Notes: generated from the sequence alone by a model not told the origin. Numbered from the stretch's first letter, positions 18,532-30,912 are shown. The stretch is DNA of 64,000 nucleotides from Parvibaculum indicum (GCF_011762095.1 NZ_JAASQO010000004.1:1-64000), one strand, 5' to 3'. Translations and numbers: made by a program.

Positions 18532-18560
18532 TAATTAGAATTACTCTAGGCTGTTTTCAA
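18532..18560 (-). promoter_or_regulatory. Candidate sigma-70 promoter of the peroxiredoxin gene
   Basis: On the minus strand, TTGAAA and TAATTA are separated by 17 bases. The spacer and -10 region contain TAGAGTAATTCTA, a palindrome related to iron-control elements but with about four mismatches. The rest of the gene-free stretch up to the cspA start (18561-18874) shows no further gene or structure that I can support. Confidence 0.6.
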
Positions 18561-18874
18561 GGGTGAAATGCTGCGGCGCGGCGAGAAAGCGGTGGATAAG
18601 TTGTCGCAGGCGTTCCCGGCGTGTGCGTCGGCTGTCGCCGTCGACCGGGAGATATGGAGCAGCACATAGATGCTGACCCGATTCCGTGCGGAATTCCACG
18701 AATTTCCTTGCTATTTGCCAGTGTATCCCCATTTAATGAGGCGTCATCCCGCTTGGTTCGGCATGCTCTCTTCGCTCGAGATCGAGCGCCGGGCTTTCCT
18801 GACTAATTCGATTGATTGACATGGCCCGTGCGCGGTTGCCCGGGCCTTACATAGACACGACTAAAGGAGACACC

Positions 18875-19081
18875 ATGTCCAGCAAGGGCGCGGTAAAGTG
18901 GTTTAACAGCCAAAAGGGCTATGGCTTCATCCAGCCGGACGATGGCGGCAAGGACGTTTTCGTCCACATTTCCGCTGTCGAGCGCGCGGGCCTTTCCGGT
19001 CTCGCCGACGGCCAGAAGATTGCCTATGAGCTCGTCACCGAGCGCGGCAAGACCTCGGCGGCCAATCTCGAGCTTCTCTAA
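18875..19081 (+). CDS. cspA: Cold-shock domain protein (CspA family)
   Basis: 68 aa from ATG 18875, selected for AAGGAG 7 bases upstream. The single OB-fold cold-shock domain carries RNP1 KGYGFIQPD (about 15-23) and RNP2 DVFVHIS (30-36), with VKWFNSQKG at the N-terminus. It binds single-stranded RNA/DNA and acts as an RNA chaperone; some copies in alphaproteobacteria are constitutive rather than cold-induced. An intrinsic terminator follows within 30 bases. Confidence 0.96.
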   Translation: MSSKGAVKWFNSQKGYGFIQPDDGGKDVFVHISAVERAGLSGLADGQKIAYELVTERGKTSAANLELL

Positions 19082-19110
19082 GCACGGGATCGGGCAAGCC
19101 CCGAAACACG

Positions 19111-19145
19111 AAACCCGGCCGGGACTTCCCCGCGCCGGGTTTTTG
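19111..19145 (+). terminator. Intrinsic terminator of cspA
   Basis: AAACCCGGC pairs with GCCGGGTTT, with a loop of 14 bases and a trailing T-run (TTTTTG). Confidence 0.85.
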
Positions 19146-19177
19146 TTGTCTGGGGATTTCCGAACCATCTTTCGGGG

Positions 19178-19263
19178 CGTCATGGCCCGGCTTGTCCGGG
19201 CCATCCACGTCTTCCTCTGAAGCCGCCAAGACGTGGATGCCCCGCCTAAAGCGGGGCATGACG
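19178..19263. repeat. Palindromic intergenic repeat, family D copy 1
   Basis: It begins CGTCATGGCCCGGCTTGTC and ends GCGGGGCATGACG, with an inner inverted repeat CCACGTCTT / AAGACGTGG. It ends 17 bases from the stop of the next gene. A second full copy lies at 36025-36105 and a half copy at 61781-61811. Confidence 0.85.
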
Positions 19264-19279
19264 CGAGCGGCGCTTGCGC

Positions 19280-21277
19280 TCAAAACCCGAACATATGATC
19301 GAGGCAGAAGCTCTTGGTCCCGTTCAGCAGGCCGTGGAAGCCGAAGAGGCGGCAGGTCGTGTCGCGCACGATCACATAGCCCGCGCCGCCGGTCTTTTCG
19401 CGTTCGGCGGCGGTGAACATTTCCGACAGGCGCCAGTGGAACGACCCGCCGCAGGCGATCTCCACCTTGCGCTCGGCGACGGGCTTGCCTTCCGCATCAT
19501 GCAGGATGAGCAGCGTCGAGCTTTTCTCGTGCCAGGGCGTGGAGGCCGGGTAGATCAGGTGGCACATCGTGTCGAGCCCGCCATCCTCGTCCGACATATC
19601 CGCCGACAGCGCGCCGACGCGCAGGAAGAGGCGCGTGGTCAGTCCCGGCGGCTTGTTGGTGTAGCTCTGCGGCTCGTCCTTGTAGATGGTCGCCGTGTTG
19701 TAGATATGCGCGCCGAAAATCGTTTCCGCGCGATGGCCGCTTGCCTTCTGCTCGAAGCGCCCCAGCGCATGCAGCCAGCCATCGGCCTCGCCGCCTTCGC
19801 GGAAGTCGTAGAGGAACTCCACATGGCCGTAGCCGGAGGGGAGTTTCGCGCCTTCCTCGGCGATCCAGCTTTCCACATCCACTTCCACGCTTTCGCGCCG
19901 GGGGATGCGGCCGAGAAACTTCACCGCCACGGTTTCGCCGCTGGCGTCGATCATTTCCGCGCGGATGGGCAGCTCGTGCTGTTCCGTCGCCATGGGCGTC
20001 GGCAGCATGACGGAGCGGAACTCGCCCAGCGGCAGCACGGGCAGCGGCATGATGTAGCCCTTGCCCATATGCTTTTCGAGATCGGGAATATGCGGATCCG
20101 GCTTGAGGTCGGTGCGCTCCACATTGGCATGCGCGATGCGGCGGTTGCCGTTCCGGCGCTTCACCTCGTAGCGCGGCCGCACGAAATAGCGTCCCGCCGC
20201 GATTTCCACCTGGTCCGGCCAGCGCGCCTGCGGCAGCAGCGCATCGACCGACATGGCGCGCGTGCCGAAGGGCGGGATTTCCTCCTCGAACCATGACACG
20301 TCCTGCGCGCCGACGATGTTGAGGCCGACGGAGCGGGGCGGAATGGGCATGGGATGCGAGTTCTGGATGAAGAGCGTGACCTCTTCATCCTCGTCGCCCG
20401 CGGGCATGCCCGCATAGAAGTCGGCGGGCCAGGCATTGGCGTCATGGCTGCACGAAAGCGCCAGCCCGTCCTCGCCATACATGTCGAGGGCGTATTTCAC
20501 CACGTCGTGTCCAGCGATGCGGATCGCATGGATGAAGAGCGAGCCGGTGAAATCGCCAAGGCCGAAGCGCTCGCGGATTTCGCCGCTGTCGATCGCGAAA
20601 GGCGCGCCGGCGCCGGGAAGTCCCTCGCGCCATTCGGCAATCTGCTCGCCTTTCTCGTCGAAAAGCGCAAGCCAGAGTTCCGGGGTCTCCGCGCCATGCA
20701 GCGCCCAGTAATTGGCGGTTGCAACGCGGGTGTGAATGCCGTGATCGGCGCCGTTCGCCTTGCCTTCCTTTTCGCGCATCAGCGCGAAATTTGTCGCGAA
20801 GTTGAGCGGGTCCAGATAGTTCTTCTTGTTGGTCAGCATGTCTTCGTCGATGCGGATGTCGTCGAGCGAGACGATGCGCGCATCTTCCGGGAAGAGATGC
20901 CTGATCGAGGCGAAGGTCTTGTCGGTGTCGAAGGTCAGGATAAGGACGGCTTTGGGCGCGCCCGCCTTTAGTGCGTTCAGGGGCTGCGCTTCATGGCCGA
21001 GAAAGGTGCCGCCCAGGTCTTCCATGCGCTGCACGAAATAACCGGCGAGATCGAGCTTCGACAAATCGTAATAGGCGTGGAAATTGCTCACATAGCCCAT
21101 CGGGTCGAAGAGCGCGACGGGGCCTTCGTCTTTCAGCTCGTCCATCAGCGCATGGGCGCGGGGCGCGGTCAGCGGATGGCCGAGCGCCTTGAAGAGCGTC
21201 GCGCCGCCCGCATTGTTGCCCGGCCGCCAGCCTTGCGAGAGGTCGGCATTCTTGAAGGTCTCGATCTGGAGCGTCAT
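19280..21277 (-). CDS. Hypothetical protein, 665 aa, family not recognised
   Basis: I do not recognise this protein. It is soluble-looking, acidic, and has no signal peptide or transmembrane helix. The N-terminal 80 residues contain ALFKALGHPLTAPRAHALMDEL and DPMGYVSNFHAYYDLSKLD. The central part (150-300) has several polar segments such as HTRVATANYWALHG and DVVKYALDMYGEDGLALSC. The C-terminal third is beta-rich, with repeated pairs such as GYGHVEFLYDFREGG and HDAEGKPVAERKVEIACGGSFHWRLSEMF that suggest beta-sandwich domains. It ends with a Cys-containing SFCLDHMFGF. Codon use matches the chromosome, so it is probably a native gene. The 2OG-Fe(II) oxygenase gene lies just upstream on the same strand after an 86-base gap; joint expression is possible. 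Confidence 0.8.
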   Translation of the reverse strand: MTLQIETFKNADLSQGWRPGNNAGGATLFKALGHPLTAPRAHALMDELKDEGPVALFDPMGYVSNFHAYYDLSKLDLAGYFVQRMEDLGGTFLGHEAQPLNALKAGAPKAVLILTFDTDKTFASIRHLFPEDARIVSLDDIRIDEDMLTNKKNYLDPLNFATNFALMREKEGKANGADHGIHTRVATANYWALHGAETPELWLALFDEKGEQIAEWREGLPGAGAPFAIDSGEIRERFGLGDFTGSLFIHAIRIAGHDVVKYALDMYGEDGLALSCSHDANAWPADFYAGMPAGDEDEEVTLFIQNSHPMPIPPRSVGLNIVGAQDVSWFEEEIPPFGTRAMSVDALLPQARWPDQVEIAAGRYFVRPRYEVKRRNGNRRIAHANVERTDLKPDPHIPDLEKHMGKGYIMPLPVLPLGEFRSVMLPTPMATEQHELPIRAEMIDASGETVAVKFLGRIPRRESVEVDVESWIAEEGAKLPSGYGHVEFLYDFREGGEADGWLHALGRFEQKASGHRAETIFGAHIYNTATIYKDEPQSYTNKPPGLTTRLFLRVGALSADMSDEDGGLDTMCHLIYPASTPWHEKSSTLLILHDAEGKPVAERKVEIACGGSFHWRLSEMFTAAEREKTGGAGYVIVRDTTCRLFGFHGLLNGTKSFCLDHMFGF

Positions 21278-21363
21278 CGGGCTCTTGCTCTTTTCCGTAG
21301 CTATGGGCGCGGGCGGGGGAAGGCCCAGCCTAACCCGTTTTGCGCTCCGCCTGTAGAGGGGCG

Positions 21364-22017
21364 TTACATCGCCTCGCGGGCGGCGGCGCGCGTCCCGCCG
21401 AAGGGATTGAGTTTCTTGAGGAAGGCGGTGAAGCGGTGGCGGCGCTGTTCATGCTCGACCACGGCCTCGTCGCGGACCCAGTTCATCTGGATGGCGCGGC
21501 GCTGGCCCTCGAAGGGCTCATGGCCGTGCCAGGAATTGTCCGACCGGCGGAAGACGAGCAGCGTGCCGCCATTGGGCGAAACTTCCTCGGCGGCGTCGTT
21601 GAGGTCGGTGCCCGAGCGCAGCACGCGCAGGCGGCCGCCGCCGGCTTCCCACTCTTCGTTGAGATAGAGCAGCACGGTGATGATCTTGGATTCCGTATCC
21701 GTATGGATCTTGCCGTTATTGCGCGCGCAATGGCCGCGCACGGTGAACATGGTCGGGCGCGAGGAGAGATCGAGGTCGAACTTCTCCTCGATGGCCTTCT
21801 GGAAGGCCGGGCCTTTCATCTCTTCCAGCAGTGCGTCGAAGCGGCCATGGATGTCGAGTTCGCTTGGCGGAATGGAGCCGGTGGACTGGATATCGGGAAA
21901 ATCCGCGATGACCTGCGTCAGCGCCTCGCCGGAGACGAAGCCCGGCACGACCAGATAGTCGTAAGGATCGGTTTTCAGCGGTGTCGCGCGCAGCGCGTCT
22001 ATGTCGATCAGGCCCAT
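21364..22017 (-). CDS. 2-oxoglutarate/Fe(II)-dependent oxygenase
   Basis: 217 aa. A double-stranded beta-helix core is visible. The HxD iron ligands are H105 and D107 in GKIHTDTESKIITVLLYLN. The distal histidine is H164 or H166 in WHGHEPFEGQRRAIQMNWV, with R173/R174 as the 2-oxoglutarate anchor. This layout matches the prolyl 4-hydroxylase-like group of 2OG-Fe(II) oxygenases, which hydroxylate proteins or small molecules. The neighbouring 665-aa protein of unknown function is a possible partner or substrate, an inference from position only. Confidence 0.82.
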   Translation of the reverse strand: MGLIDIDALRATPLKTDPYDYLVVPGFVSGEALTQVIADFPDIQSTGSIPPSELDIHGRFDALLEEMKGPAFQKAIEEKFDLDLSSRPTMFTVRGHCARNNGKIHTDTESKIITVLLYLNEEWEAGGGRLRVLRSGTDLNDAAEEVSPNGGTLLVFRRSDNSWHGHEPFEGQRRAIQMNWVRDEAVVEHEQRRHRFTAFLKKLNPFGGTRAAAREAM

Positions 22018-22152
22018 TGTCCCATTTCCGTGTCGCCGCCGCCCTTGTGGTTCACGGGCCGACGGTCATGTCCATATCGGTCTTTCCGCGCGCGGAACAA
22101 GCCCGCATCCGTAGACCTTAGGAAAATCGCGTTAAGGCGGCGTGATCGCGTG

Positions 22153-23154
22153 TCAGCGCGCGAGATGCCCTTCGAGACGCGACGCGATCGCCGCGGCGAT
22201 TTCCTCGGTAGCATTTAATGGCTCGTACTCCCAGCTTTCAAGGCGGCCGGCAAAAGGTCGCGCCGCGCCGCCCGCATAGAGGGCGTCCAGAAACCGGCGG
22301 AATTTGGCGGCCTTGCGGGTATTGGCCGCTTCCAACTCGATGACATAGACGGGTTTGCCGGTAAAGCAGGCCTCGCCGACCATATTGACCGAGTCGCAGG
22401 TGACGACGACCGCGTCGGCCGCGCCCAGATAGCCGAAATAGGGGTTGTGGCCGGTCCCGTCCCATATCGTCGCAGGGCGGCCGTCCAGATGTTCCCGCAG
22501 CAGGGCGACGGCCTTCTCGCCCGTGCGCCGCGAGGGCGTCACCATCAACCCGGCGCCGTAATGGTCGCACAGCCCGGCGAGCTGCGCGGCGATGCGGGCC
22601 GCTGTTTCCTCGGTCAGCGTATAGGCTGCGTTGGTGCCGCCGATCAGCGCCGCGATGCGCGGATGGGGAAGGTTTGCGATCTGCGGCTCGATCAGCGCGG
22701 CTTCCTCGGCGAGTTTTTCCTTCGTCAGGCGATGCGGCGAGGTCAGCGTTTTCAGCACGTTTCCGCCCTCGATCCGGTCATGCAGCGGCGCCCAGACGAA
22801 ATCGAACGCGCGGGGGGAGACGCGCGGGTCCTGCAGCACGGCGACGAATGTCCGGCCCTGCAATTGCCGGCGGATCATGCGGGCATAGGGGATGGACTGC
22901 CGCCCGGAGGCGATGAGGAGGTCCGGCCAGGGCGGGGCGACGCCGTCTGCCGGGCCGGCGGGGCCATGCGGCGCCATCCATTTCCAGGGCGCGGGTGGGT
23001 TTACCCGCTTCAGCGCCGGTTCCAGCCCCAGCGCATGGGCGATCCCGATTCCCTGCGCCTCGAAGCCGGCCATGCCGTTGGTCAGCACCCAGCAGGTGAG
23101 GTCGCGCGGGAGATTCTTGCGGATTTGAGCCATTTTATGAGCGGCTTCAGTCAT
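22153..23154 (-). CDS. Mitochondrial fission ELM1-like (DUF1022) protein
   Basis: 333 aa from ATG 23154. Family segments include CWVLTNGMAGFEAQGIGIAHALGL, LLIASGRQSIPYARMIRR, FVAVLQDPRV, AALIGGTNAAYTLTE and VVVTCDSVNMVGEA. The fold is predicted to be GT-B glycosyltransferase-like. The plant namesake acts in mitochondrial fission, whereas bacterial members are uncharacterised and often lie among lipopolysaccharide or envelope genes. The start is divergent from that of an Lrp-family regulator. Confidence 0.85.
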   Translation of the reverse strand: MTEAAHKMAQIRKNLPRDLTCWVLTNGMAGFEAQGIGIAHALGLEPALKRVNPPAPWKWMAPHGPAGPADGVAPPWPDLLIASGRQSIPYARMIRRQLQGRTFVAVLQDPRVSPRAFDFVWAPLHDRIEGGNVLKTLTSPHRLTKEKLAEEAALIEPQIANLPHPRIAALIGGTNAAYTLTEETAARIAAQLAGLCDHYGAGLMVTPSRRTGEKAVALLREHLDGRPATIWDGTGHNPYFGYLGAADAVVVTCDSVNMVGEACFTGKPVYVIELEAANTRKAAKFRRFLDALYAGGAARPFAGRLESWEYEPLNATEEIAAAIASRLEGHLAR

Positions 23155-23317
23155 AATAATGCGCTGCAGCGTAATTTTATTGCTGAAAACGGGGTGGGGA
23201 ATCTGTATTTGTACCCGATTGCGTGAGGCGGACACCATCGAGCCACCGGCTGTTGTTACGGTGCCGGGCCTTATATGTCACGCCGGAAATCTTCCCCGGG
23301 AAACGCTCAGGAAATCC

Positions 23318-23806
23318 ATGAAGCGGCAGAAGCTCGACGAAACAGACCTCAAGATCCTGACCGAGCTGCAGGCGGACGGGCGTATCACCAATGTGGAGCT
23401 GGCGCAGCGCGTCGGCATTTCCGCGCCGCCCTGTCTGCGCCGTGTGCGCGCGCTGGAGGAGGCGGGGCTCATTCGCGGCTATCACGCCGATCTGGACGGC
23501 CGCGCGCTGGGCTTCGAGGTCACGGTCTTTGCCATGGTCGGGCTTCACAGCCAGGCCGAGGCCGATCTCAAATCCTTCGAGGAACTGGTCCGCACCTGGC
23601 CGCTCGTGCGCGAATGCCACATGCTGAACGGCGAGATCGACTTCATATTGAAGTGCGTCGCGCCGGATCTTTCCACCTTCCAGAGCTTCCTCACCGAGCA
23701 CCTCACGCCCGCGCCGAACGTGGCGAGCGTGCGCACCTCGCTCACCATCCGCCAGTCGAAATACGAGCCGGGCGTGCCCGTGCCGGTGCTGATGGAAGAG
23801 GAATAG
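23318..23806 (+). CDS. Lrp/AsnC-family transcriptional regulator
   Basis: 162 aa from ATG 23318 (AGGAAA upstream). The AsnC-type winged helix covers residues 5-65: LDETDLKILTELQADGRITNVELAQRVGISAPPCLRRVRALEEAGLIRGY in segments. The RAM effector-binding domain follows (VTVFAMVGL, HMLNGEIDFILKCVAPD). These proteins form octamers or hexadecamers and respond to amino acids. No operator is evident; targets may be neighbouring or distant amino-acid genes. Confidence 0.93.
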   Translation: MKRQKLDETDLKILTELQADGRITNVELAQRVGISAPPCLRRVRALEEAGLIRGYHADLDGRALGFEVTVFAMVGLHSQAEADLKSFEELVRTWPLVRECHMLNGEIDFILKCVAPDLSTFQSFLTEHLTPAPNVASVRTSLTIRQSKYEPGVPVPVLMEEE

Positions 23807-23814
23807 GGGGCGGC

Positions 23815-23898
23815 GTCATTGCGAAGCGCGAAAGCGACGAAGCAACCCAGCGCTGAGTATGCCGCATCTGGATTGCTTCGCTGACGCTCGCAATGACG
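23815..23898. repeat. Palindromic intergenic repeat, family B copy 1
   Basis: It starts GTCATTGCGAAGCGCGAAAG and ends GACGCTCGCAATGAC. The inner arms GAAGCAACCCAG and CTGGATTGCTTC are nearly complementary. It begins 8 bases after the Lrp stop. Other family B copies are at 35230-35316, 38333-38414 and 46005-46145. Confidence 0.85.
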
Positions 23899-23910
23899 GC
23901 CAAAAACCCG

Positions 23911-23995
23911 GTGTCATCCCGGCGAAAGCCGGGACCCATTGGCGCTTCGACAATTGGCTGTCGAGAGTGGGCCCCGGCTTTCGCCGGGGTGACAC
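23911..23995. repeat. Palindromic intergenic repeat, family C copy 1
   Basis: GTGTCATCCCGGCGAAAGCC on the left and GGCTTTCGCCGGGGTGACAC on the right form a near-perfect long inverted repeat. A central smaller hairpin (TTCGACAATTGGCTGTCGA) lies between them. It follows the family B copy after only 12 bases. Confidence 0.85.
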
Positions 23996-24026
23996 TGAAG
24001 GGGAACGCGGAGTAAGGCCGCTGTCC

Positions 24027-24509
24027 TTACTTGTGTTCCTTGAATTCAACTTTCAGGATTTCATAGGACTTGCCGCCGCCGGGCGTGTTCACTTCCACGC
24101 TGTCGCCTTCGGTCTTGCCGATCAGCGCGCGCGCGATGGGGGAGGTGATGGACACCTTGCCCTTTTTCACATCCGCTTCGATCTCGCCGACGATCTGGTA
24201 ATGGACTTCCTCGTCCGTATCCTCGTCGGCCAGCGTGACGGTCGCGCCGAATTTCACCGTGTCGCCCGACAGTTTGGACACGTCGATCACGTCGGCGCGC
24301 GAAATCTTGTCTTCAAGCTCCGCGACGCGGCTCTCGTTCAGGCCCTGCTGCTCCTTCGCCGCGTGGTATTCGGCGTTTTCCGACAGGTCGCCATGGGCGC
24401 GCGCTTCCGAGATCGCCTTGATGATACGGGGGCGCTCTACGGACTTCAGAAACTTGATCTCGTCTTCCAGGGCCTTGTAGCCCGCGGAAGTCATCGGAAC
24501 CTTTTCCAT
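24027..24509 (-). CDS. greA: Transcription elongation factor GreA
   Basis: 160 aa, normal length. The N-terminal coiled coil contains the acidic tip ([20 protein letters not shown], residues 38-57), where the D and E side chains stimulate RNA cleavage in backtracked RNA polymerase. The C-terminal FKBP-like domain includes [26 protein letters not shown]. The gene follows carB on the same strand but is separated by a terminator at 24583-24625, so it likely has its own promoter. Confidence 0.97.
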   Translation of the reverse strand: MEKVPMTSAGYKALEDEIKFLKSVERPRIIKAISEARAHGDLSENAEYHAAKEQQGLNESRVAELEDKISRADVIDVSKLSGDTVKFGATVTLADEDTDEEVHYQIVGEIEADVKKGKVSITSPIARALIGKTEGDSVEVNTPGGGKSYEILKVEFKEHK

Positions 24510-24582
24510 CTCGACAGACGTTCTCTTTTGGTTACGCGAGGCGCCGGAGCCCGGATGGCTCGGTAAACGGCCTCAGCCATAT

Positions 24583-24625
24583 AAAAAGCCCGCCGGAGCC
24601 CTTGAGGGGCCCGTTCCTGGCGGGA
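24583..24625 (-). terminator. Intrinsic terminator after carB
   Basis: On the minus strand CCCGCCAGG pairs with CCGGCGGG and an inner GGGCCCC...GGGCT hairpin, followed by CTTTTTAT. It lies about 110 bases past the carB stop, before greA. Confidence 0.75.
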
Positions 24626-24732
24626 TACGTCCGCTCATAGTGCTGGATTGGAGGGGCAAAGGTCAAATGCGATTTACAGGGGCGATCCGGGCCGGCCCGG
24701 ATCGCCTTGCCGAATGCCCCCGGCCCGGACGC

Positions 24733-27995
<3,263 letters not shown>

Positions 27996-27996
<1 letters not shown>

Positions 27997-28772
27997 TAGA
28001 GAGTAATTCCGAAGAGACTGGCTGCAAGGTGGAGAACGATATTGGCCGCTATGCCAACAGCGTTGTCGGCGAATTTGTTCGCGAGGTATTTAACGGTGTC
28101 ATTTAGTATGATTTCGATGAGGGGAACGCTTATCTGCGGCTGTGAGAGTTGTAGCTCTAAGGCTAGAAGCTCGCCCAAGCGACCTTCTTTGTCGTCAAAG
28201 TCGTTGTCACGATTTTCTTTCGTGGTTTCGATCAGATCGCTGACTGAACTTCGTAGTTTCGCAATTTCTGGTTCATTGTCAGAGTGAGAGACATAGCGAT
28301 TAGATGCGGGGATGCTCTTATCGCTTTCTGAGCTGTCTATTGAGTTAGCTGTAGATGCCGCTTGTTCAGAGGCTTGGGAACCGGCAGGCAATTTGTCGAT
28401 GCCGTCCTGGGTTTTTGTGGATCTGGAAACCTCTTTGGCTCTGGTGTCGAAGCGCTCGTCTGTCCATTTCTGGACTTCGTCAATTCCCGCTTTTGTGATT
28501 GCGTATCCGCTTACGGTTGCATCCACGCCAAGAACGCGCGAAACGCTGCCCGTTAATCTTCGAAATGAAGAGTCAATTTTGCCTTCTTCAATCAACTCTT
28601 CTTTAATTAGATCCCGTATTGTTATATCGATAGTGTTCCAGTTGTGTTTTTTTATTCGACGAACAATATCAATATCTTCTTTGAATCTACCATTTTCTGA
28701 ACTGAAAACTTCATAGAGAACTAGTAATACTAGGTCTCTAGCTTCGTTGAAGTCTATTTTGTTCCTGGGCAT
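27996..28772 (-). CDS. AT-rich hypothetical gene inserted between carA and carB; winged-helix N-terminus, hydrophobic C-terminus
   Basis: 258 aa, family not recognised. Residues 1-100 look like tandem helices with a winged-helix feel ([41 protein letters not shown], then [18 protein letters not shown]). Residues 104-170 are a Ser/Asp/Glu/Gln-rich linker. A charged helix (170-205) and an amphipathic-hydrophobic C-terminus ([19 protein letters not shown], then [18 protein letters not shown]) could associate with membrane. Base composition differs sharply from both neighbours: I count 18 G/C in the 60 bases from 28621. It starts 49 bases after the carA stop with no clear Shine-Dalgarno, and its TAA overlaps the carB ATG. 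It looks horizontally acquired yet neatly placed in the operon. A cargo or defence role is only speculation. Confidence 0.78.
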
Positions 28773-28821
28773 ATGGAGATCTTCAAGCGTGTGAGTTGAG
28801 CGCTTTTTTTTGCATGGGACC

Positions 28822-29982
28822 TTACTTCGCCTCCTCGATGAGCTTCACGAAGCGTTCGAAGAGGTAGTGACTGTCCATCGGGCCGGGGGAGGCCTCGGGG
28901 TGGTACTGGACGGAGAAGACGGGCTTGCCGGAAAGGCGCAGTCCGCAATTCGTGCCGTCGAAAAGGCTCTTGTGCGTTTCTTCCACGCCTTGCGGGAGCG
29001 TTGCCGCGTCCACCGCGAAGCCGTGGTTCATGGAGGTGATTTCCACCTTGTCGGTGGTGAAGTCCTTCACCGGGTGGTTCGCGCCGTGATGGCCCTGATG
29101 CATCTTCACGGTTTTCGCGCCGAGCGCGAGGCCGAGCATCTGGTGGCCGAGGCAGATGCCGAAAAGGGGCTTGCCGCTGTCCACGAGCTTTTTGATTTCC
29201 GGCACGGCATATTCGCCGGTCGCGGCCGGGTCGCCCGGGCCGTTCGACAGGAACACCCCGTCCGGGTTCATCGCCAGCACGTCTTCCGCCTTGGTCGAGG
29301 CGGGGACCACCGTCACGCGGCAGCCGGCATTCACCAGGCAGCGCAGGATGTTGCGCTTGGCGCCGAAATCGATGGCGACGACATGGTGGGGCGCGTCGGG
29401 CCGCTCGCTGAAGCCTTCGTCCCATTTCCACAGATCCTGGTCCCAGTCGTAGCGCTGGCCGCAGGTGACTTCCTTTGCGAGGTCCATGCCGACAAGGCCC
29501 GGCCATTCATTGGCTTTCGCCTGAAGCGCCTGGATGTCGAAATTGCCGCCCGGGTCATGCGCGATGACGCCGTCGATGAAGCCCTTTTCGCGGATGCGCC
29601 GCGTCAGCGCGCGCGTATCGACGCCGGAAAGCCCCACGATCCCGCGCGCCTTCAGCCATTGGTCGAGATGCTGCGCCGCGCGGTAGTTCGACGGGTTCGT
29701 GATGTCGGCGCGGATGACGGCGCCGCGCACGCCGGAAGAGGCGGCGAGGTTGGAGGTTTCGATGTCCTCGTCATTCGCGCCCACATTGCCGATATGCGGG
29801 AAGGTGAAGGTGATGATCTGCCCCACATAAGAGGGGTCGGTCAGGATTTCCTGATAGCCCGTCATCGCTGTGTTGAAGCAGACCTCGCCGACCGCTTCGC
29901 CGATAGCGCCAATACCTCGGCCTTTGAGGACGGTGCCGTCTTTCAGGACGAGAAGGGCGGTGGGCGTTTCGCTGGCGGTCAT
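28822..29982 (-). CDS. carA: Carbamoyl-phosphate synthase small (glutaminase) subunit
   Basis: 386 aa from ATG 29982; a longer in-frame extension to 30177 has no family similarity. The N-terminal CarA domain ([35 protein letters not shown]) precedes a class I glutamine amidotransferase. The nucleophile is in [15 protein letters not shown] and the His-Glu pair in [11 protein letters not shown]. It supplies ammonia to CarB. A good sigma-70 promoter at 30230-30258 implies a leader of roughly 240 bases. An unrelated AT-rich gene separates carA from carB, although all three should be co-transcribed. Confidence 0.97.
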   Translation of the reverse strand: MTASETPTALLVLKDGTVLKGRGIGAIGEAVGEVCFNTAMTGYQEILTDPSYVGQIITFTFPHIGNVGANDEDIETSNLAASSGVRGAVIRADITNPSNYRAAQHLDQWLKARGIVGLSGVDTRALTRRIREKGFIDGVIAHDPGGNFDIQALQAKANEWPGLVGMDLAKEVTCGQRYDWDQDLWKWDEGFSERPDAPHHVVAIDFGAKRNILRCLVNAGCRVTVVPASTKAEDVLAMNPDGVFLSNGPGDPAATGEYAVPEIKKLVDSGKPLFGICLGHQMLGLALGAKTVKMHQGHHGANHPVKDFTTDKVEITSMNHGFAVDAATLPQGVEETHKSLFDGTNCGLRLSGKPVFSVQYHPEASPGPMDSHYLFERFVKLIEEAK

Positions 29983-30229
29983 GCGTGTCACTTCCGTTGG
30001 CTCATCGGGCGGTCGTGGAGCCGGGAGATCATCGCACATGCGCGTGGAGACTCCTCCCCGGAACTCCGGCTCGCATAAGGCGAGCGCCGTTCCGTGGCGG
30101 CTGTCGTCGACACCAACATGGCTGGTCTCCCGGGAGAGGAACTCTGCAAAGGCCGGGCGTCTGTCGTGATCCGTCACGCTGGCGGCGCGCCGGGCGGCAG
30201 ACTCGCGGAGATTCCGTCAAATCGCGCGG
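29983..30229 (-). other. Long 5' leader of carA
   Basis: Between the proposed promoter and the carA ATG lie about 245 bases. Several GC-rich inverted segments occur (for example GCATAAGGCGAGC near 30073 and CATGGCTGGTCTCCCGGGAG near 30118), but no recognised riboswitch, and no leader peptide I can defend. Pyrimidine- or arginine-responsive attenuation is conceivable but not demonstrated. Confidence 0.35.
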
Positions 30230-30258
30230 ACACTAAGCGAAGCCTCGAAAAGCGTCAA
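30230..30258 (-). promoter_or_regulatory. Sigma-70-type promoter of the carA operon
   Basis: On the minus strand TTGACG (30258-30253) and TAGTGT (30235-30230) are spaced by exactly 17 bases. This is the only such pair that I find upstream of carA. The remaining gene-free bases to 30447 show no other structure. Confidence 0.65.
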
Positions 30259-30447
30259 GCTGGCTTTCGTTTATTTTTCCCGAGCAAATTCAGCTAGTTA
30301 GCTCTTTCGCGCCGCGGCCGTAATCCGTTTGCGGTTGTCGCGCCTTTGCTTTAGCGTGTGCCGCCATTCCGGGGCGTGGCCAGGGGCCCCCCGGGCACAT
30401 CGTCGCTAGGGCGTATTATCTCATTCAAAGGCATTCGGAGACGGGTC

Positions 30448-30912
30448 ATGGGCCAATCCTTGCGCGAACGCATCAAGCAGGGTCTGAACGAGGCGACCAA
30501 GAGCCAGGACAAGACGCGCACGGGCACGCTGCGTCTCATCGTGGCCGCCATCAAGGACCGGGATATTGCGGGCCGCACCGACGGGCGCGACGGCGGCGTG
30601 GGCGAGGCGGAGATCATGGAAGTGCTCTCCAAGATGATCAAACAGCGCCGCGAATCCGCCGAAACCTATGAGCAGGCCGGCCGCATGGAGCTGGCCGGGC
30701 AGGAGCGCGACGAAATCGCCGTCATCGAGGAATTCCTGCCCAAACAGATGGACGACACGGAAATCCAGTCCGCCGTGGACAGCGTGGTGTCCGAACTTGG
30801 CGCCGACGGCCTCAAGGATATGGGCCGCGTCATGGGCGAGTTGAAAAGCCGCTATGCCGGGCAGATGGATTTCTCCAAGGCCGGCCCCCTGGTGAAGGCC
30901 CGGCTGGGGTAA
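30448..30912 (+). CDS. yqeY: GatB/YqeY domain-containing protein
   Basis: 154 aa from ATG 30448 (GGAGACGG upstream). It matches the YqeY family: LRERIKQGLNEATKSQDKTRTGTLRLIVAAIKDRDI in the helical N-half, RRESAETYEQAGRMELAGQE and EEFLPKQMDD in the middle. A C-terminal domain like the tail of GatB follows (MGRVMGELKSRYAGQMDFSKAGPLVK). It may bind tRNA, but its function is not established. The gene precedes dnaG and rpoD in the same direction, the position where rpsU stands in E. coli. Confidence 0.93.
   Translation: MGQSLRERIKQGLNEATKSQDKTRTGTLRLIVAAIKDRDIAGRTDGRDGGVGEAEIMEVLSKMIKQRRESAETYEQAGRMELAGQERDEIAVIEEFLPKQMDDTEIQSAVDSVVSELGADGLKDMGRVMGELKSRYAGQMDFSKAGPLVKARLG

Noticed and set aside
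18541-18732. 63-codon minus-strand frame between the peroxiredoxin and cold-shock genes
   Set aside because: No ribosome-binding site, no hydrophobic or conserved pattern, and it overlaps the peroxiredoxin promoter.
29982-30177. N-terminal extension of carA to base 30177
   Set aside because: The extra 65 residues have no similarity to CarA and the family start motif begins at the ATG at 29982.
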